A stretch of 64,000 bases of DNA, taken from contig JAETXT010000004.1 in NCBI GenBank assembly GCA_019188255.1, positions 2,914,001 through 2,978,000 on the forward strand, read 5' to 3'. Shown one piece after another: positions 25,901 through 36,370 of this stretch (positions within the stretch are counted from its first letter, which is position 1; each line of letters begins with the position of its first letter). Under the pieces are notes generated by a model, which worked only from the letters and a program-made list of their open reading frames with translations, had not been told where the DNA came from and made no database searches. This stretch comes from Verticillium longisporum (taxonomy: Eukaryota; Ascomycota; Sordariomycetes; Glomerellales; Plectosphaerellaceae). A program made the translations under genes and the position numbers.

Positions 25901-26769
25901 TGTTTCTCCACTAGCCTACTCGGACCAGACCAGTCGGCCACACGCGCAAACCGCTCTCGCTAACTAGCACATCCGCGTCCTCCCTCGGGCACGCACCGTT
26001 ATGCGCCAGGACAAACCTTCACACCCTTCCCTCCCCTTCCATCGCTTCATCCAGCTCATCCATCGTCACAAAAAGCCGTACCCGCCCCCTTTCCCCCCCT
26101 TGCTCCCCGCTCCCTAATCCTGCGCCGTATGTACCGCAAGCCAGGCCCGCCCCTGTGTCAGACAGTACAGCAGCCACCCGAAAGACAAAATTCAGCATTG
26201 CCATCCATCCTTCGCGTTGCGTTGCCGTGCGTTGCTATGTGTGTGCGCATGTTGTGGTATCAGGCAGCACGCTGCCCTCGGGGTTTGGTGTTATTGAAAG
26301 TGGCGCGCCTCGCTCGTGGTGCCGCAAACGCTGGAATCAAAAGATGAAGTAAAAAAGGGAGAAAAGGAGGCGCGGCCCAGGCGAACGCCCATCGCAAGAA
26401 AAGAAGACGATATCCGCTTGGTTTCGCTGTACCCGCTGACGCGTGCTGCGAGGCGTGACGGGCCTCGTAGCGCATATAGGCCAGACGGGGAGATCGAAGC
26501 GCTCATTCAAAATTGTTACACGACTGTCATCTCAAACAGTCCATCACATGCGGCTCTGGCATGTAGGATCGGAAGTAAAGGGTATGTTGAGTTAAAGGCC
26601 ATTCGAGCCTCCCAGTCCACAAGACCAGGGTGGGCATCTGTGGTGTTATTGGCAATTAGTCGTTCGATTTCCGCCACGTCGTAGAACCGGGAGCACGGAT
26701 TCGATTCGTCTTAGTCTCACGTGCTGAAGTGCCCGGGTTCTCGACCACAACCTGCTCTTCTCCGGCTGC
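22981..26769. other. 3.8-kb convergent intergenic region
   Basis: No supported gene on either strand; the longest open frame (24662-25078, plus) has no recognisable domain. It contains the MCM6 3' end, a degenerate 36-bp tandem repeat (23189-23292), an imperfect duplicated block (around 23330-23375 and 23483-23525), and GGTAGGTACCTAAG-type words near 24010-24050. The sequence is not RIP-like. An old inactivated element or a non-coding transcript would be possible but I see no evidence for either. Confidence 0.4.
23189..23292. repeat. Degenerate 36-bp tandem repeat
   Basis: Copies at 23221-23256 and 23257-23292 both start GGCCT and share AATGTA, GCCAT and CTGTGTA in the same spacing; a more diverged copy begins near 23189. 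Confidence 0.6.
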
Positions 26770-29700
26770 CTAGGCCGCGTGAGTGGGAGTGCCGCGTCGG
26801 GTCCAGTCTGAAACTCGGCCTCGGTAACCGCCGCGGCCGCCGCGTGTCGCAGTCGGTGGCGGGACATCGCTAGAGGTGCTGTCTCGCGTCTTCAGGCCGC
26901 CTCCACGGGGCGCCGCTGACGCGCGAGGCCCTCGTCCGGAACCGCGTCGAGGGTTGCTGCGGGAGCGCAGCGCTGGTGCGGGAACCGACTTGAGCGCGTT
27001 CATGCCGGGGAGGAAGATCCGATATTCGGGACCTCCCTGTCCCACGTCTTGCGGGATCCAGAACTGAGGCGCAGACGTGATCTCAATAATGTTGAAGCGT
27101 CTCGGCGCAGGTCGCTCCGGAGGCGGCGCGGGGTGCCAAGCTGCATCAGGCATCTCCCTCGGCATGCGGATCAGAGGCAGAGAGCCCATCTCCTGTTCCT
27201 CGAAGCAGCTCTCCGAAACTGGCTTGGTCGTTAGGAAACGCTGGCTGTCACGGAACCGCTTCTTGGCAGAGGCGAAGCCCCGAGCAGCATCCTGTGAGGC
27301 TTGGGCGATGCTTTGGCCGGTGTGCTGGGGAAGGCACACAGTGGCGGGGTTGGGGCGGCCGAGCTCGTCGAAAGCGCTTTTGCTAGCAGGCTCAACAACG
27401 GATGCCTTGGGCGGCGAGATGATCGGATGGCGGGCTGAAGGGGCCTTTCGGTCGGAGAAGAGGTCGCGGAACTTGTCCCCCAAACAGTCTGCCCGGCGCT
27501 CTTGTGGCTGTGATCTCCCCACTTGGCCGAGAATGCGCCCACTCGTTGCTGGGACGCCGAGGGCCTTGGGGAGGGGAGGGGCTCCATCTCTGTAAGGGGC
27601 CGGGTTGGCCCACGAAAACTGTGGTCCTGACCTCGGGCCGTTGTTGGAAGCGGCCGCTGACGGAGGAAGTCGAACGACGGGTTGGGGTCGCGGCAGAGAG
27701 ACATGGGGGTGCAGCGCATCACCGTCGAATGCGGGATGGCCGAGCATATCGGGGGTGGGGGAGAGGGCGATGTTGATCGTCCCGGCTCAGCCGGGCCAGC
27801 TGACTCGAGCCGGACATCCCTTGTGGGGAAGAAGCGGGAGGTGCGGGACTGCGAGGCAGGCGAGCCACCCGGGAGCAAGGGTGCCGAAGGTGTACGGTCT
27901 GCATGAGAGGGCTCGCGACGCGAGACAGTGACATCTGCCTGAGATCCTTGGCTGGTGTTTTTGGCCGAGGGTCGCCAGTTATCGACAACTTCTGGTTGAG
28001 TATCGGCGTACGTCATGCCACGCTCGGTTAGGTGGCGGTCCTGCTCTGCCTGCCGGGCCCTGCTATGCTCGAGGGTTGCCCTGTCGTTATCGGCGATGGC
28101 GCTGGACCACTTGCTCCTGTTGCTGGCAAGATTTGCGTGCTCCGGGCGTGCTCCGGGAGCTGTTGACTCGTGGGTTCTGCGTGCACTAGGTGGTGCGATT
28201 GGTGCAGGTCCCTTCTTGGATTGCGAGGGGGGAAGCTGGCCAGGCTGAGAGACGGGAGGCGATCCGACAGCAGCGTTGAACGTGCCGTTGCCGAGTCCCC
28301 GTGTATTCGGAGCCCAAACGCTTCCTGCAGCCTGTGGGGCCGGAGGAGGTCCCCATGTAGCGGTACTGAAGCGTTCAGGTTGGGAAGGCGCAGCGGAACC
28401 CCACGATGGGTTGCCGCTATTATTCGATTTATCTCGGAGCTGAGGAGGGACAAAGTTGTCGCCGGCAGACTTGTTCTCTGCCGAACGCAGATGAGGGGGC
28501 ACGGAAGCCTTCATAGCGGTTGGCTGTTCAGTGACGGCCTTGGGCGACTTGTCGGCGGCCGACTTGTCAATGGTGCTGAAAGCCGTGCCAGGCGTCGTCG
28601 CCGTAGTAGTGGTAGAAGTGTTTGAGGTTGTTGCGGATTCCTTAGGGTGGGTTGCCGGGTTTGAGTCTCCAGAGCCTTGACGTTGTTGTATATGGGCAGG
28701 ATGCGCGCCTTCCTCCTTCGAAGCCTCCTTGGCGCTCTTGCGTTCGGGGGCAGGGCCCATGGCGTCGAGTCGAGCCTTGATGCGCTTTTGCTTCTCGGCT
28801 TCTTCGCGAGCTTCTTCGTCCCTTCGGCGTTGCCTGGCGAGCTCGAGTCTTTCACGCATGACCTTCTTCTGAATCTCAAGGTCCTCCTCCACCGACCTCT
28901 GCGGCACCGCAGGCTGAGCTGGAACGGCATGAGCGAGCGCAGGCGAAGCGTGAGGCAGGGCTCCGGCATGGCCGGTAGGCGGGTGGGCTGAGTCTGGCGA
29001 GACAGGACCGTCAATGGAGACGGCGAACGAGGGCCTGCGGGCATTCGGTGGTTGGTCGTGCATTCGTTGGGAATATGGAACGTTTCCGACGTTGGAGCTA
29101 CCACGGCGGCGTCCATACGATCCCTCCTGGGCTGCGCGGCTGGTCTGGAACGCAGCTGACGGCTCGGGATGGTCATGGTGAGGACGTTGCATCACGGCAG
29201 GATGCCGCGCATGAGGATCGGCACGGAATGAGCCTCTTCGGTCCCCTACAGGCTCATAGCGGCCAGACTGCGAGTTGTAAAGCTCGCGGTTGCCGGCCGC
29301 GCCTCCCTCACGCCATGCTGATCTGCTGAAATCGTCGGCAGCGATTTCTCTCGCGGGCGGGGGAGGTGATATACTGGGCTGGAGGCCATCCCTGGTAGAT
29401 AGACGGTGGTGATTCGGAGGATGGGAGAATGGTGATTCAGCAGCGGCTGACTTTTCGACGGGAGGAAGTTTGGCCCAAGGGGATTTGGCAGGACTTGCGG
29501 GCGCGGGCGGCTTCGCGACGAACGTGGGCTTCTCGACAGAACCGGGTTTCAGAATCATGCCCTTGCCAGAGGGAAGACCGCTGGACTTGGGTAGTGATGT
29601 CGCCGTTTCTGGAGGAGCTGGCGACTTGGAGGGCTCGATCAACTGCGCTTTGTCCTTGACGACGGCTGGAGTTGGAACAGGCTCTGGGGCCTGCACTGCC

Positions 29701-30518
29701 TGTTCCTCAGGTTGCGCCGGTAAAGTGACCTTGGTGCCGTCGGTCCAGGTGATGGTATCCGGAGCCCAATCGTCGTCATCATCGTCGATATCGGCCCAGT
29801 TGTTCTGTCCCTGCGGCGTATCGGGCCCCAGACGGTTCGCGATATGGACTCCATACTTGACCAACTCTTCATCGGTGAACTTTCTAGGCTCGGGCGGAGG
29901 GACAGCTGCAGGACGGTCAGTTCATGTGTGCTCAAAAAGATACAGATGTCATTCGTTGCTGCCGATGAGCTGTGACTCACGTCGATTCTTGTTCCAGACG
30001 GCGCTGGCATCAGGGCCGGATGCCGCCTGTCCACCGTTGGAAGAGGAAGAAAACTTGTTGACGGAACCTGCAGCGCCCGACTTGGCGACGAGTCGCGGAC
30101 GGGATGCCGACAGGGTAGAGGATGATGAGGGCGCAGCGCTGAGGCCCGAGGCCGTGTTTGTCTTGTCGCTGGGTTTCGCGGCGGGGTTGGAGGGCGCGCT
30201 CTTGGAGGCGGCGAGAAACTTCTTGTTCACAGAGACGGCCTTGAAGGTGGCGGGTTTCTTGACGGTAGACGAGCTGCGCAGGTGGCCCTTGTCGCCATCG
30301 GTGCTCTTGGTCGCAGAGGCCGAGTCGCCGCGGGATGCCTCCGTGTCGGAGCCTCCGCTGACACTAACATCTGCTGAGTTGATGTGGTCTTCGACGCTCG
30401 TGATGTGCTTGTTCTCAATCTCTTCGACGGCAGGGCTGCCGTTCAGATATGCGCGGTCCAGGACGGCATCGTGGGAGTCGGTCTCGTCGTTGGTGTTCTG
30501 CTGGGATGGGGAGGTCAT
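26770..30518 (-). CDS. Large low-complexity RG-rich protein, conserved hypothetical (with apparent frame break)
   Basis: Exon 1 is 30518-29981, intron 29906-29980 (75 nt), exon 2 29905-26770. The first part is Ser/Pro/Ala-rich; after the splice comes a conserved-looking block PRKFTDEELVKYGVHIANRL, then NNWADIDDDDDDWAP with TITWTDGTK, then long disordered sequence with a coiled, charged segment (KKVMRERLELARQRRRDEEAREEAEK-like), and an RGG-type end (TRGGRGGYRGR). RG-rich tails usually bind RNA, so an RNA-related or translation-linked role is an inference only. Near 27745-27770 the frame breaks at a GGGGGTGGGGG run; one missing base restores about 1224 residues. Alternative starts at 30569 and 30638 are in frame. 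I do not recognise the family by name. Confidence 0.75.
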
Positions 30519-31661
30519 GGTCGAGTGGCCTGGTCGTCGGTGTGGTTGCTGGTTCGGTGACGTGGTCATATGCGGAAAGACCGAAACGTCGCATGAGGCC
30601 TGATGCGCAGTGTTGATGCTTCGGCTGATAGATGTCATAGGATCCCGAGGCCGATGATGGAGTGCCGGATACCTAAGCTGAGGTTTTGGGTAGGTAGGGG
30701 GGAAGGAGAGGTAGGGTAGGTAGGAGGAAGCTTTGAGGCGGCGCGGCTGGACGATTTTCAGAAGCTGCAAGAGGCCCAGTCGGGGACTAGCGCGCGTTGT
30801 TGCGAGCCAAGGTAAAAGGTCCCGGGGGGGGGGGTGCCTACCTACCAAAGGCGGCCGGGAGGGCAAAGTGGACATGCTGGCCGTGTTGCTTGGCCGCGAG
30901 CTTCTGGGGGTGCAGCCTTCAGGTCTGACATTCACTGTCCAACAGCCCGAGCTACCGAGCTAGTAGGTAGGCTTCAGCATGCAGCCCCCAGCTGTTGGGC
31001 GTACTGTGCATTTTATTCCATCGCACTGTAACTGCATCAGCTGTTTTCGCCTGTTCGAGAGGGACTGGCTTGCTCCCTCCGCTCGTAGGCGCCTGATACA
31101 ACCCACCACCATATCCTAATGTTACACCAAACATTCTTGTTGCTGGAGCTCGCAATTGAAAATCTCATTCACCCATGGAAGTTTGCCTTGCAAGAAAAAA
31201 CAAAATGAGCTTTGATCACCTTTCCATGAAAATTGATGTTTATGGTGTGAAGGACAACAGTCCATGTTTGACGAATTCGCGAGCAGCAAGTGATATGCTT
31301 TAGGAGCATTGGCGATACTGCTGTCACATTCTCAAGCTGATCTGGTGCTCACATCCATCGAGCCATGTGCTGCACGGCCCAGGCTGGTAAAACTTAAACC
31401 AACCCGAGCCAATGCTCGACCTACACGTCACGAAAACAGGTTCACATCACCGCCGGTGTTGACAGTGAGCGAGCACTAGCTCAGTACACCCCTCGAACAC
31501 GCCAGTCATAACTGCAGGAGCCGCAATCTTCAACATCGATACATTCCGGCAGCTCAACTTGACAAAGGGGATCAGGTCCAGTTGAACAACGTCTAATTCT
31601 CATGTACACGTCCGCCAGCCATTGCTAGAAGAACCAAGCCGCAGCTCATCCAGCCCACACT
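30519..31661. other. Intergenic region with TAGG repeats and an 11-G run
   Basis: Upstream of the RG-rich gene, GGTAGG/TAGGTAGG words cluster at 30688-30724, and a run of 11 G lies at 30824-30834, followed by CTACCTACC. The rest up to the ATP17 stop codon shows no supported gene. Confidence 0.5.
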
Positions 31662-32413
31662 TTAGTGAGCGTTGTTCTTGTGGTGACCTGTGTCGCTGTC
31701 AGTCTCCGTCTCGTCTCGTTCTGGACACGCTGTGGCACTCACGGAGGTGGAAGTAGTAGTTCTGGGCATAGCCGAGGACGAGGAGGACGGCAATGGCGTG
31801 GATGATGGCTGTACACAACTGTCAGCACTTGTCTCTACATGTCGTTTTTTTTTTGGTCTCTCAATGCACGTACGCTTCGCCGACGCGTTCTTGCCGTCGA
31901 AGTGCTTGGCCTGGTAGCGGCCGAGGATGCCCTTGGCCTGGACCTGGGGGGCAGGGCCCTGGGGGAGCCTCTCGTAGAACTTGACAACGTTGGCCATCTT
32001 GACGGCGTTGGGGTTGGCACCGAGAGCCTGCGTGGTTCACTTCGTCAGCCAGCGTTTCCTCCAAGTCGTTGATTCCCTTTCCATGTCGTCGAATTCGGGG
32101 GCTGTCGTCGCATGCTGTTGTGGTCGCGGGTGATGCCGAGCAAATCCTTCCCTAGCTCCGAGTCGCCCGGCCGTCACCGCGGCGCATCCGTTGAATCCAT
32201 CGCATCGTCCATCGCATCGTCCATAGCATCATTCGGATCATCGATCGAGGGTTTGGAAGCATACCTTGGGGGAGGCAATCTGCAAAGTTCGGCATCGTTA
32301 GCAAAAGCTGCAACACGAGGTGATCCCGGGATCGGGGAGGTACGGATTCTGGCGGTCGGGCGTACCTTGGGGGGGATGAGGGTCGAGAGACCGCGGCGCG
32401 CGATGTAGCTCAT
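31662..32413 (-). CDS. ATP17: Mitochondrial F1Fo ATP synthase subunit f
   Basis: Five exons: 32413-32366, 32279-32265, 32027-31874, 31808-31743, 31687-31662; introns are 86, 237, 65 and 55 nt. All joins restore the frame and give 102 residues. The product begins MSYIARRGLSTLIPPK, contains the matrix segment VVKFYERLPQGPAP and LGRYQAKHF, a single membrane helix (AIAVLLVLGYAQNYYFHL) and ends RHHKNNAH, all typical of fungal subunit f. It is a small stator/membrane subunit of the Fo sector in the inner mitochondrial membrane. Exon 2 is only 15 nt and encodes IASPK. Intron 2 contains a short tandem CATCGCATCGTC repeat. It is divergently paired with NDUFS4. Confidence 0.93.
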
Positions 32414-32763
32414 GATGGCGGGTGGAAGAACGACGAGCGGAGGGGTATCGAATTAGGAGGAGTTGCGCAGAGCAAGCCAATTGACCGGATCCAATTGGGC
32501 TTTATCGTGACGTTGAGGGTTCTGATGTGCAATCGGGTCGTTTGCCTGGGTCGAGGATTGCCGCGGGAAGGAAAAGCGCTCGCTTGCCCGGGACAACGTT
32601 GATGCGGCCGCCCAATCAGCGCCCACCAATTCCTGGTTTACCCTTCGACTGCAGCAACGTCAGTCAAGTCAATTGAGGAACTTCGAGCGCCCGCCACGAC
32701 GACACGACTTGATTCGACTCGATCCAACCCCTCAATCGACCCCATTCGAGAGGACGTCCCGCA
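32414..32763. promoter_or_regulatory. Bidirectional promoter of two respiratory-chain genes
   Basis: 350 bp lie between the ATP17 and NDUFS4 start codons. CCAAT pentamers occur at 32477-32481, 32491-32495, 32612-32616 (as CCAATCAG) and 32626-32630. CCAATCA is the preferred site of the fungal HAP/CBC complex, a known regulator of respiratory genes; binding here is inferred. Confidence 0.65.
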
Positions 32764-33511
32764 ATGGCTTCTCTCAGGACTCAGCAGGCCGCTCGCCTTC
32801 TCCGCAGCGCGACGGCCACCCGCACCGCCATGCCGCTGGCTGCTCGCCGCTTCCAGAGCTCCGTCACCACCGCGCCCGCTGCCGTGCCCTCGAGCGACCC
32901 CAACCAGCCCGACTACGAGATCAACCACGACAAGGCCACCTCGTGAGTGCCTGCAGGAAGCATTAGGCAACTAGGAAAGCCGCTGACGATGATCTAGTAC
33001 CTTCACCCCCGTCCCCAAGCGCATTCAGGATGGCAGTGAGGACGTCCCCTACATCCAAGCCGCCACCGTCTCCGGCGCTCCCATGGAGCTTCAGGGCCGC
33101 ACAGTCCGGTACGAATAGCAATGCCCATACACTGATGACGGCCTCATCATATCGGAATAACCCGGCCGTCCGTCCTCGAGCGCAGCTAACGCATACAATA
33201 GCATCTACCAAGAGACCAAGCCTGCCACCCAGTCCGGCAACTGGCAGGGCCACCACTGGCGCATGGACTGGGACATCCTCCCCAAGGGCCACCGGTGGGA
33301 GAACCCGCTGATGGGCTGGCAGTCGTCGGGTGACATGATGCAGGGCACCAAGCTCAACTTCAAGACCAAGGAGGACGCCATCCACTTTGCCGAGAAGCAG
33401 GGCTACGAGTTCTTCGTTCAGGAGCCCCAGAGCCGCAAGATTGCGCCCAAGGCGTACGCCAACAACTTCTTGTACTCAGCGAGGAACCTGAAGCACATCC
33501 GCACGAAATAG
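32764..33511 (+). CDS. NDUFS4: Complex I subunit NDUFS4 (21-kDa type)
   Basis: Three exons: 32764-32942, 32998-33108, 33202-33511, introns 55 and 93 nt, giving 199 residues. The N-terminus is a mitochondrial targeting sequence (many Arg/Ala, no acids, ending near RRFQSS). The conserved part has [64 protein letters not shown] and YANNFLYS, which is the NDUFS4 (18-kDa AQDQ) family fold. It is an accessory subunit of the NADH:ubiquinone oxidoreductase peripheral arm, needed for stable assembly of the N-module. It shares a promoter region with ATP17. Confidence 0.95.
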
Positions 33512-34116
33512 ATGGGTGTCCTTGGGGGTGTGCGAGGGTGTGTGATGAACTGGGAATGTGTACATAAGTGTGCAGGAATCGAAAGTTTTAGAGTTGTTCT
33601 GTCACAAAGAACCGTCGCTGGACTAGCGGGATTGTGAAATTGCTGTTGTTCCAGCTTCAGTGAAATACGATGTGACATACGAAGGAACGCAGGTGACCTC
33701 TTGGTGTTTTTCAGACCTTGCGGCTGAACCATGGGTTCAGGCAGAAGCAGGCGGAGTTAGTGATACAGATGAATGATGATGAGCTGGGTACAGATGGCGG
33801 CAGGAAGACAGCGCGTCACGAGACGAAAGTCAGTCTCAAATACCTAGGAAATTGCTCCAGTATAGCGGCATGATTCGATTTACCCACAAGGGCCCGAGAC
33901 AATTGGCATCACAACAAAGGTTCCCCATAGGTTTATTATATGAAAGGTAGTTGATTTGGTATCATTGATGAAGTGCCGAAGGTATCGTGCTCTGTCAAGT
34001 CTAATCCGCTCCATTCCGCAAAGTCCTCACGAACGACGTTTGCCCGATTACTTGGGGGCTGGCAACGTCTGTTCCCGCAATATGGGATAACCCCTAGCAT
34101 GCAAAAGTTTTACTCT
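33512..34116. other. Convergent intergenic region
   Basis: 605 bp between the stop codons of NDUFS4 and GID8. It holds only the two 3' ends; no gene or repeat seen. Confidence 0.6.
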
Positions 34117-35253
34117 CTAGGTGATGAGCATGGACTCGTGTCCCTCATCGGGGCGATTAAGGCCGATGTCCAACCTCTCAGGGAGGGACTTCTTGCTGGC
34201 ACGGGCAGTCTGCTCAGCCCAGGCTCTCATCCTCACGAGCTCGCGAATGGACGCTTCTCGACGCTCGGACATGCGCTGAAGAACGGCCTTGTTGACGTTG
34301 TCCGCGACTTCCCTCCTCAGATCAGGGTGAAGAATGGCGGCTTGCTGGGGCTCCAGGCTGTTACGCGGCACCACTAGCAAGGCCATGGTCTCTTCGAGAT
34401 CGTTGAGAAATCGAGGATCGGTCACGGCGCGAGGGGCCAGATGCGTCTGGGCGAACTCGAGCGTAGAGATTTCGTCCGACGATGCGGTCGAGGAGCGGAT
34501 GCGCTCAACCAACTGCAGGCGCAACAAGGCGAAGTGCAGGGTAGGGTCACGATCCAGTATCTGACGAATCTGTTAGATCCGGTCCTCGCAGCAAGCAATT
34601 GAAAGAGGAAGAAATGAGGTGTTTGCTCAGTAAAAGTGGTTGTTTCTCATCACGATCCGAAGATCATATGAGTGGTGCATGTAAAACTCGTGTTCTAATC
34701 ATAGCAAGGCAGAGGAAAGGAGGAGAGCGTCTTACCTCAGGATCGAGATCATTCAAGGCCTCTATCGCTGACTGCACGCTACCGATATGGATAGAGTGCT
34801 GAATCTGCTGACGCAGTTGGATCGTGTCGTCGGCCTGATGTGGCTGGAGATTAGCCTCCTTGCTGAACTTTGCTGCAGCATTAGGGTAGCCTTCCATCAT
34901 CAGGTAGTCGAAGATGAGTGAGTTGATGTCGCTGGGGAAAGCCAAGTCAGCATGATGTTGGACCAGTTATGGGTCGTAGAGGCATGAGAAGAGACAAGAA
35001 AGGTTCAGGCAAAATTTATATCGACTTTCTCCGCACGGAATTGCTAGGAGAGATTCCCATTGTGATAGTTGTTCATCATTTTGTTGTCGGTGGTGGATGG
35101 GATAGGCTGGAGCAGAAGAAAAGAGGGCACAAACCTCTTAGGCGACTTCACGTCATCGACGCGCTCCTCAAACGAGTGCTTCATTGGCGTAGCTGTTGAC
35201 GCTGACGAAGTCTGAAGAACGGACGTCTTAGCAAATGCCGAGGCATCGCCCAT
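34117..35253 (-). CDS. GID8: GID complex subunit 8 (LisH-CTLH protein)
   Basis: Three exons: 35253-35135, 34931-34736, 34560-34117, introns 203 and 175 nt, giving 252 residues. After a short variable N-terminus, the LisH motif SDINSLIFDYLMMEGYPNAA is formed across the first splice junction, followed by the CTLH segment (QLRQQIQHSIHIGSVQSAIEALNDLDPEIL) and a CRA-type C-terminal helical region. This is the standard Gid8 architecture and length. In yeast, Gid8 is a scaffold of the GID/CTLH ubiquitin ligase that triggers degradation of gluconeogenic enzymes. An internal in-frame Met (MKHSFEE) is an alternative start. Both introns are longer than typical for this window. Confidence 0.9.
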
Positions 35254-36370
35254 GATGTCAAAGCTGACGAACCATGATTCTCTGGCGCGTCTCGCGAACG
35301 AGACTGGCAGCTGCTCTGTTCCAAACAGCGACGGAGACGGGATCGTTGGGATCTGACAGTCCAGACATGCGGTGGGAGGTGGAGGGGGGGTTTGGGTAGG
35401 ATGAGTTGGTTCTAGGAGCAGTCGTGATCGAGGAGATTCTGACGCCGAAGAAGTGACAGCTAGGGGGGTTTGAGGTGGAACATTTGGGCCCAGGCTGTTC
35501 GATGGCGAAAGCAGGCTGGGGCAGAAGAATGAAGGCGAAGGTGAAGACGAAATGGGAGTGAGGGAAGGAATGCAAAACGGGTGCAACGTAGGCTTTATTT
35601 GAAAGCAGGTGCAGGGCCTGGTGTGGATTTCCCGGCACGAGGCTGCCAATCAGGGCGTGTCCGGGCTTGACCTAACGCAGAATGGGGCTTCTGCTTTCGT
35701 TGGAGACGGGGGCCTGCACTTCTTTGCCCTGACCAGCTCGTGCCGTGTCGCTGAGCGAAAGAGGCTGAAGGCTACCACCTGCCTGAAAGCGCTAGGAGCG
35801 CCAAAAGCGCCCTGTAAATACAGTGTGAGAGGTGATGATCCTGCCTCCACCTGCTGCTCTGCGTCTTCAACCCATTGATGTCGACCAAGAACCTCTCTCC
35901 TCTTTATTCAACGTTCTCCTCCAAGTAGGCAACAGTGTCCAGCTTCCGAAGCCCTCTTTCTCTGTCTACCAAACCATCTAAGCAGGCATAGTCTGTGCCG
36001 AGCTTTTCCCCCGTTCAGCGGTCTAGACTCCACCAAGCTATCTTGACAGGGCTTCTTATCTGTTTATCACCCTCCCACTCCTCTTCTGGGCCTCAATTGT
36101 TCAGAATCTGAACTTCGGAGGGCGCCGATTGACGGGTACGGGTACCGAAGCGCTGCATCTGCATCTGTGCTTGGGTTCAAGAGCCTACGTCTCGCCGGCT
36201 GTTTGAGTCCACGTCTTCGCACTGACAAGTCTTGTCGGCTTCTGTTCTGTTCTCGAATTACGACCTGTGGCCACCCAGCCTACCTTATCTTCAGCCACCG
36301 ATCCAACTACCCCGCGGCTCCTCACTCGCTGATCTGCCTGTGATCTGGGAGACACAACTGCCAGCCTACC
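35254..36370. other. Divergent intergenic region, GID8 and uridine kinase leaders
   Basis: 1.1 kb with long pyrimidine-rich stretches next to both genes. The minus-strand frame running up to 35649 extends the GID8 reading frame but is low-complexity leader. No other gene seen. Confidence 0.5.
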
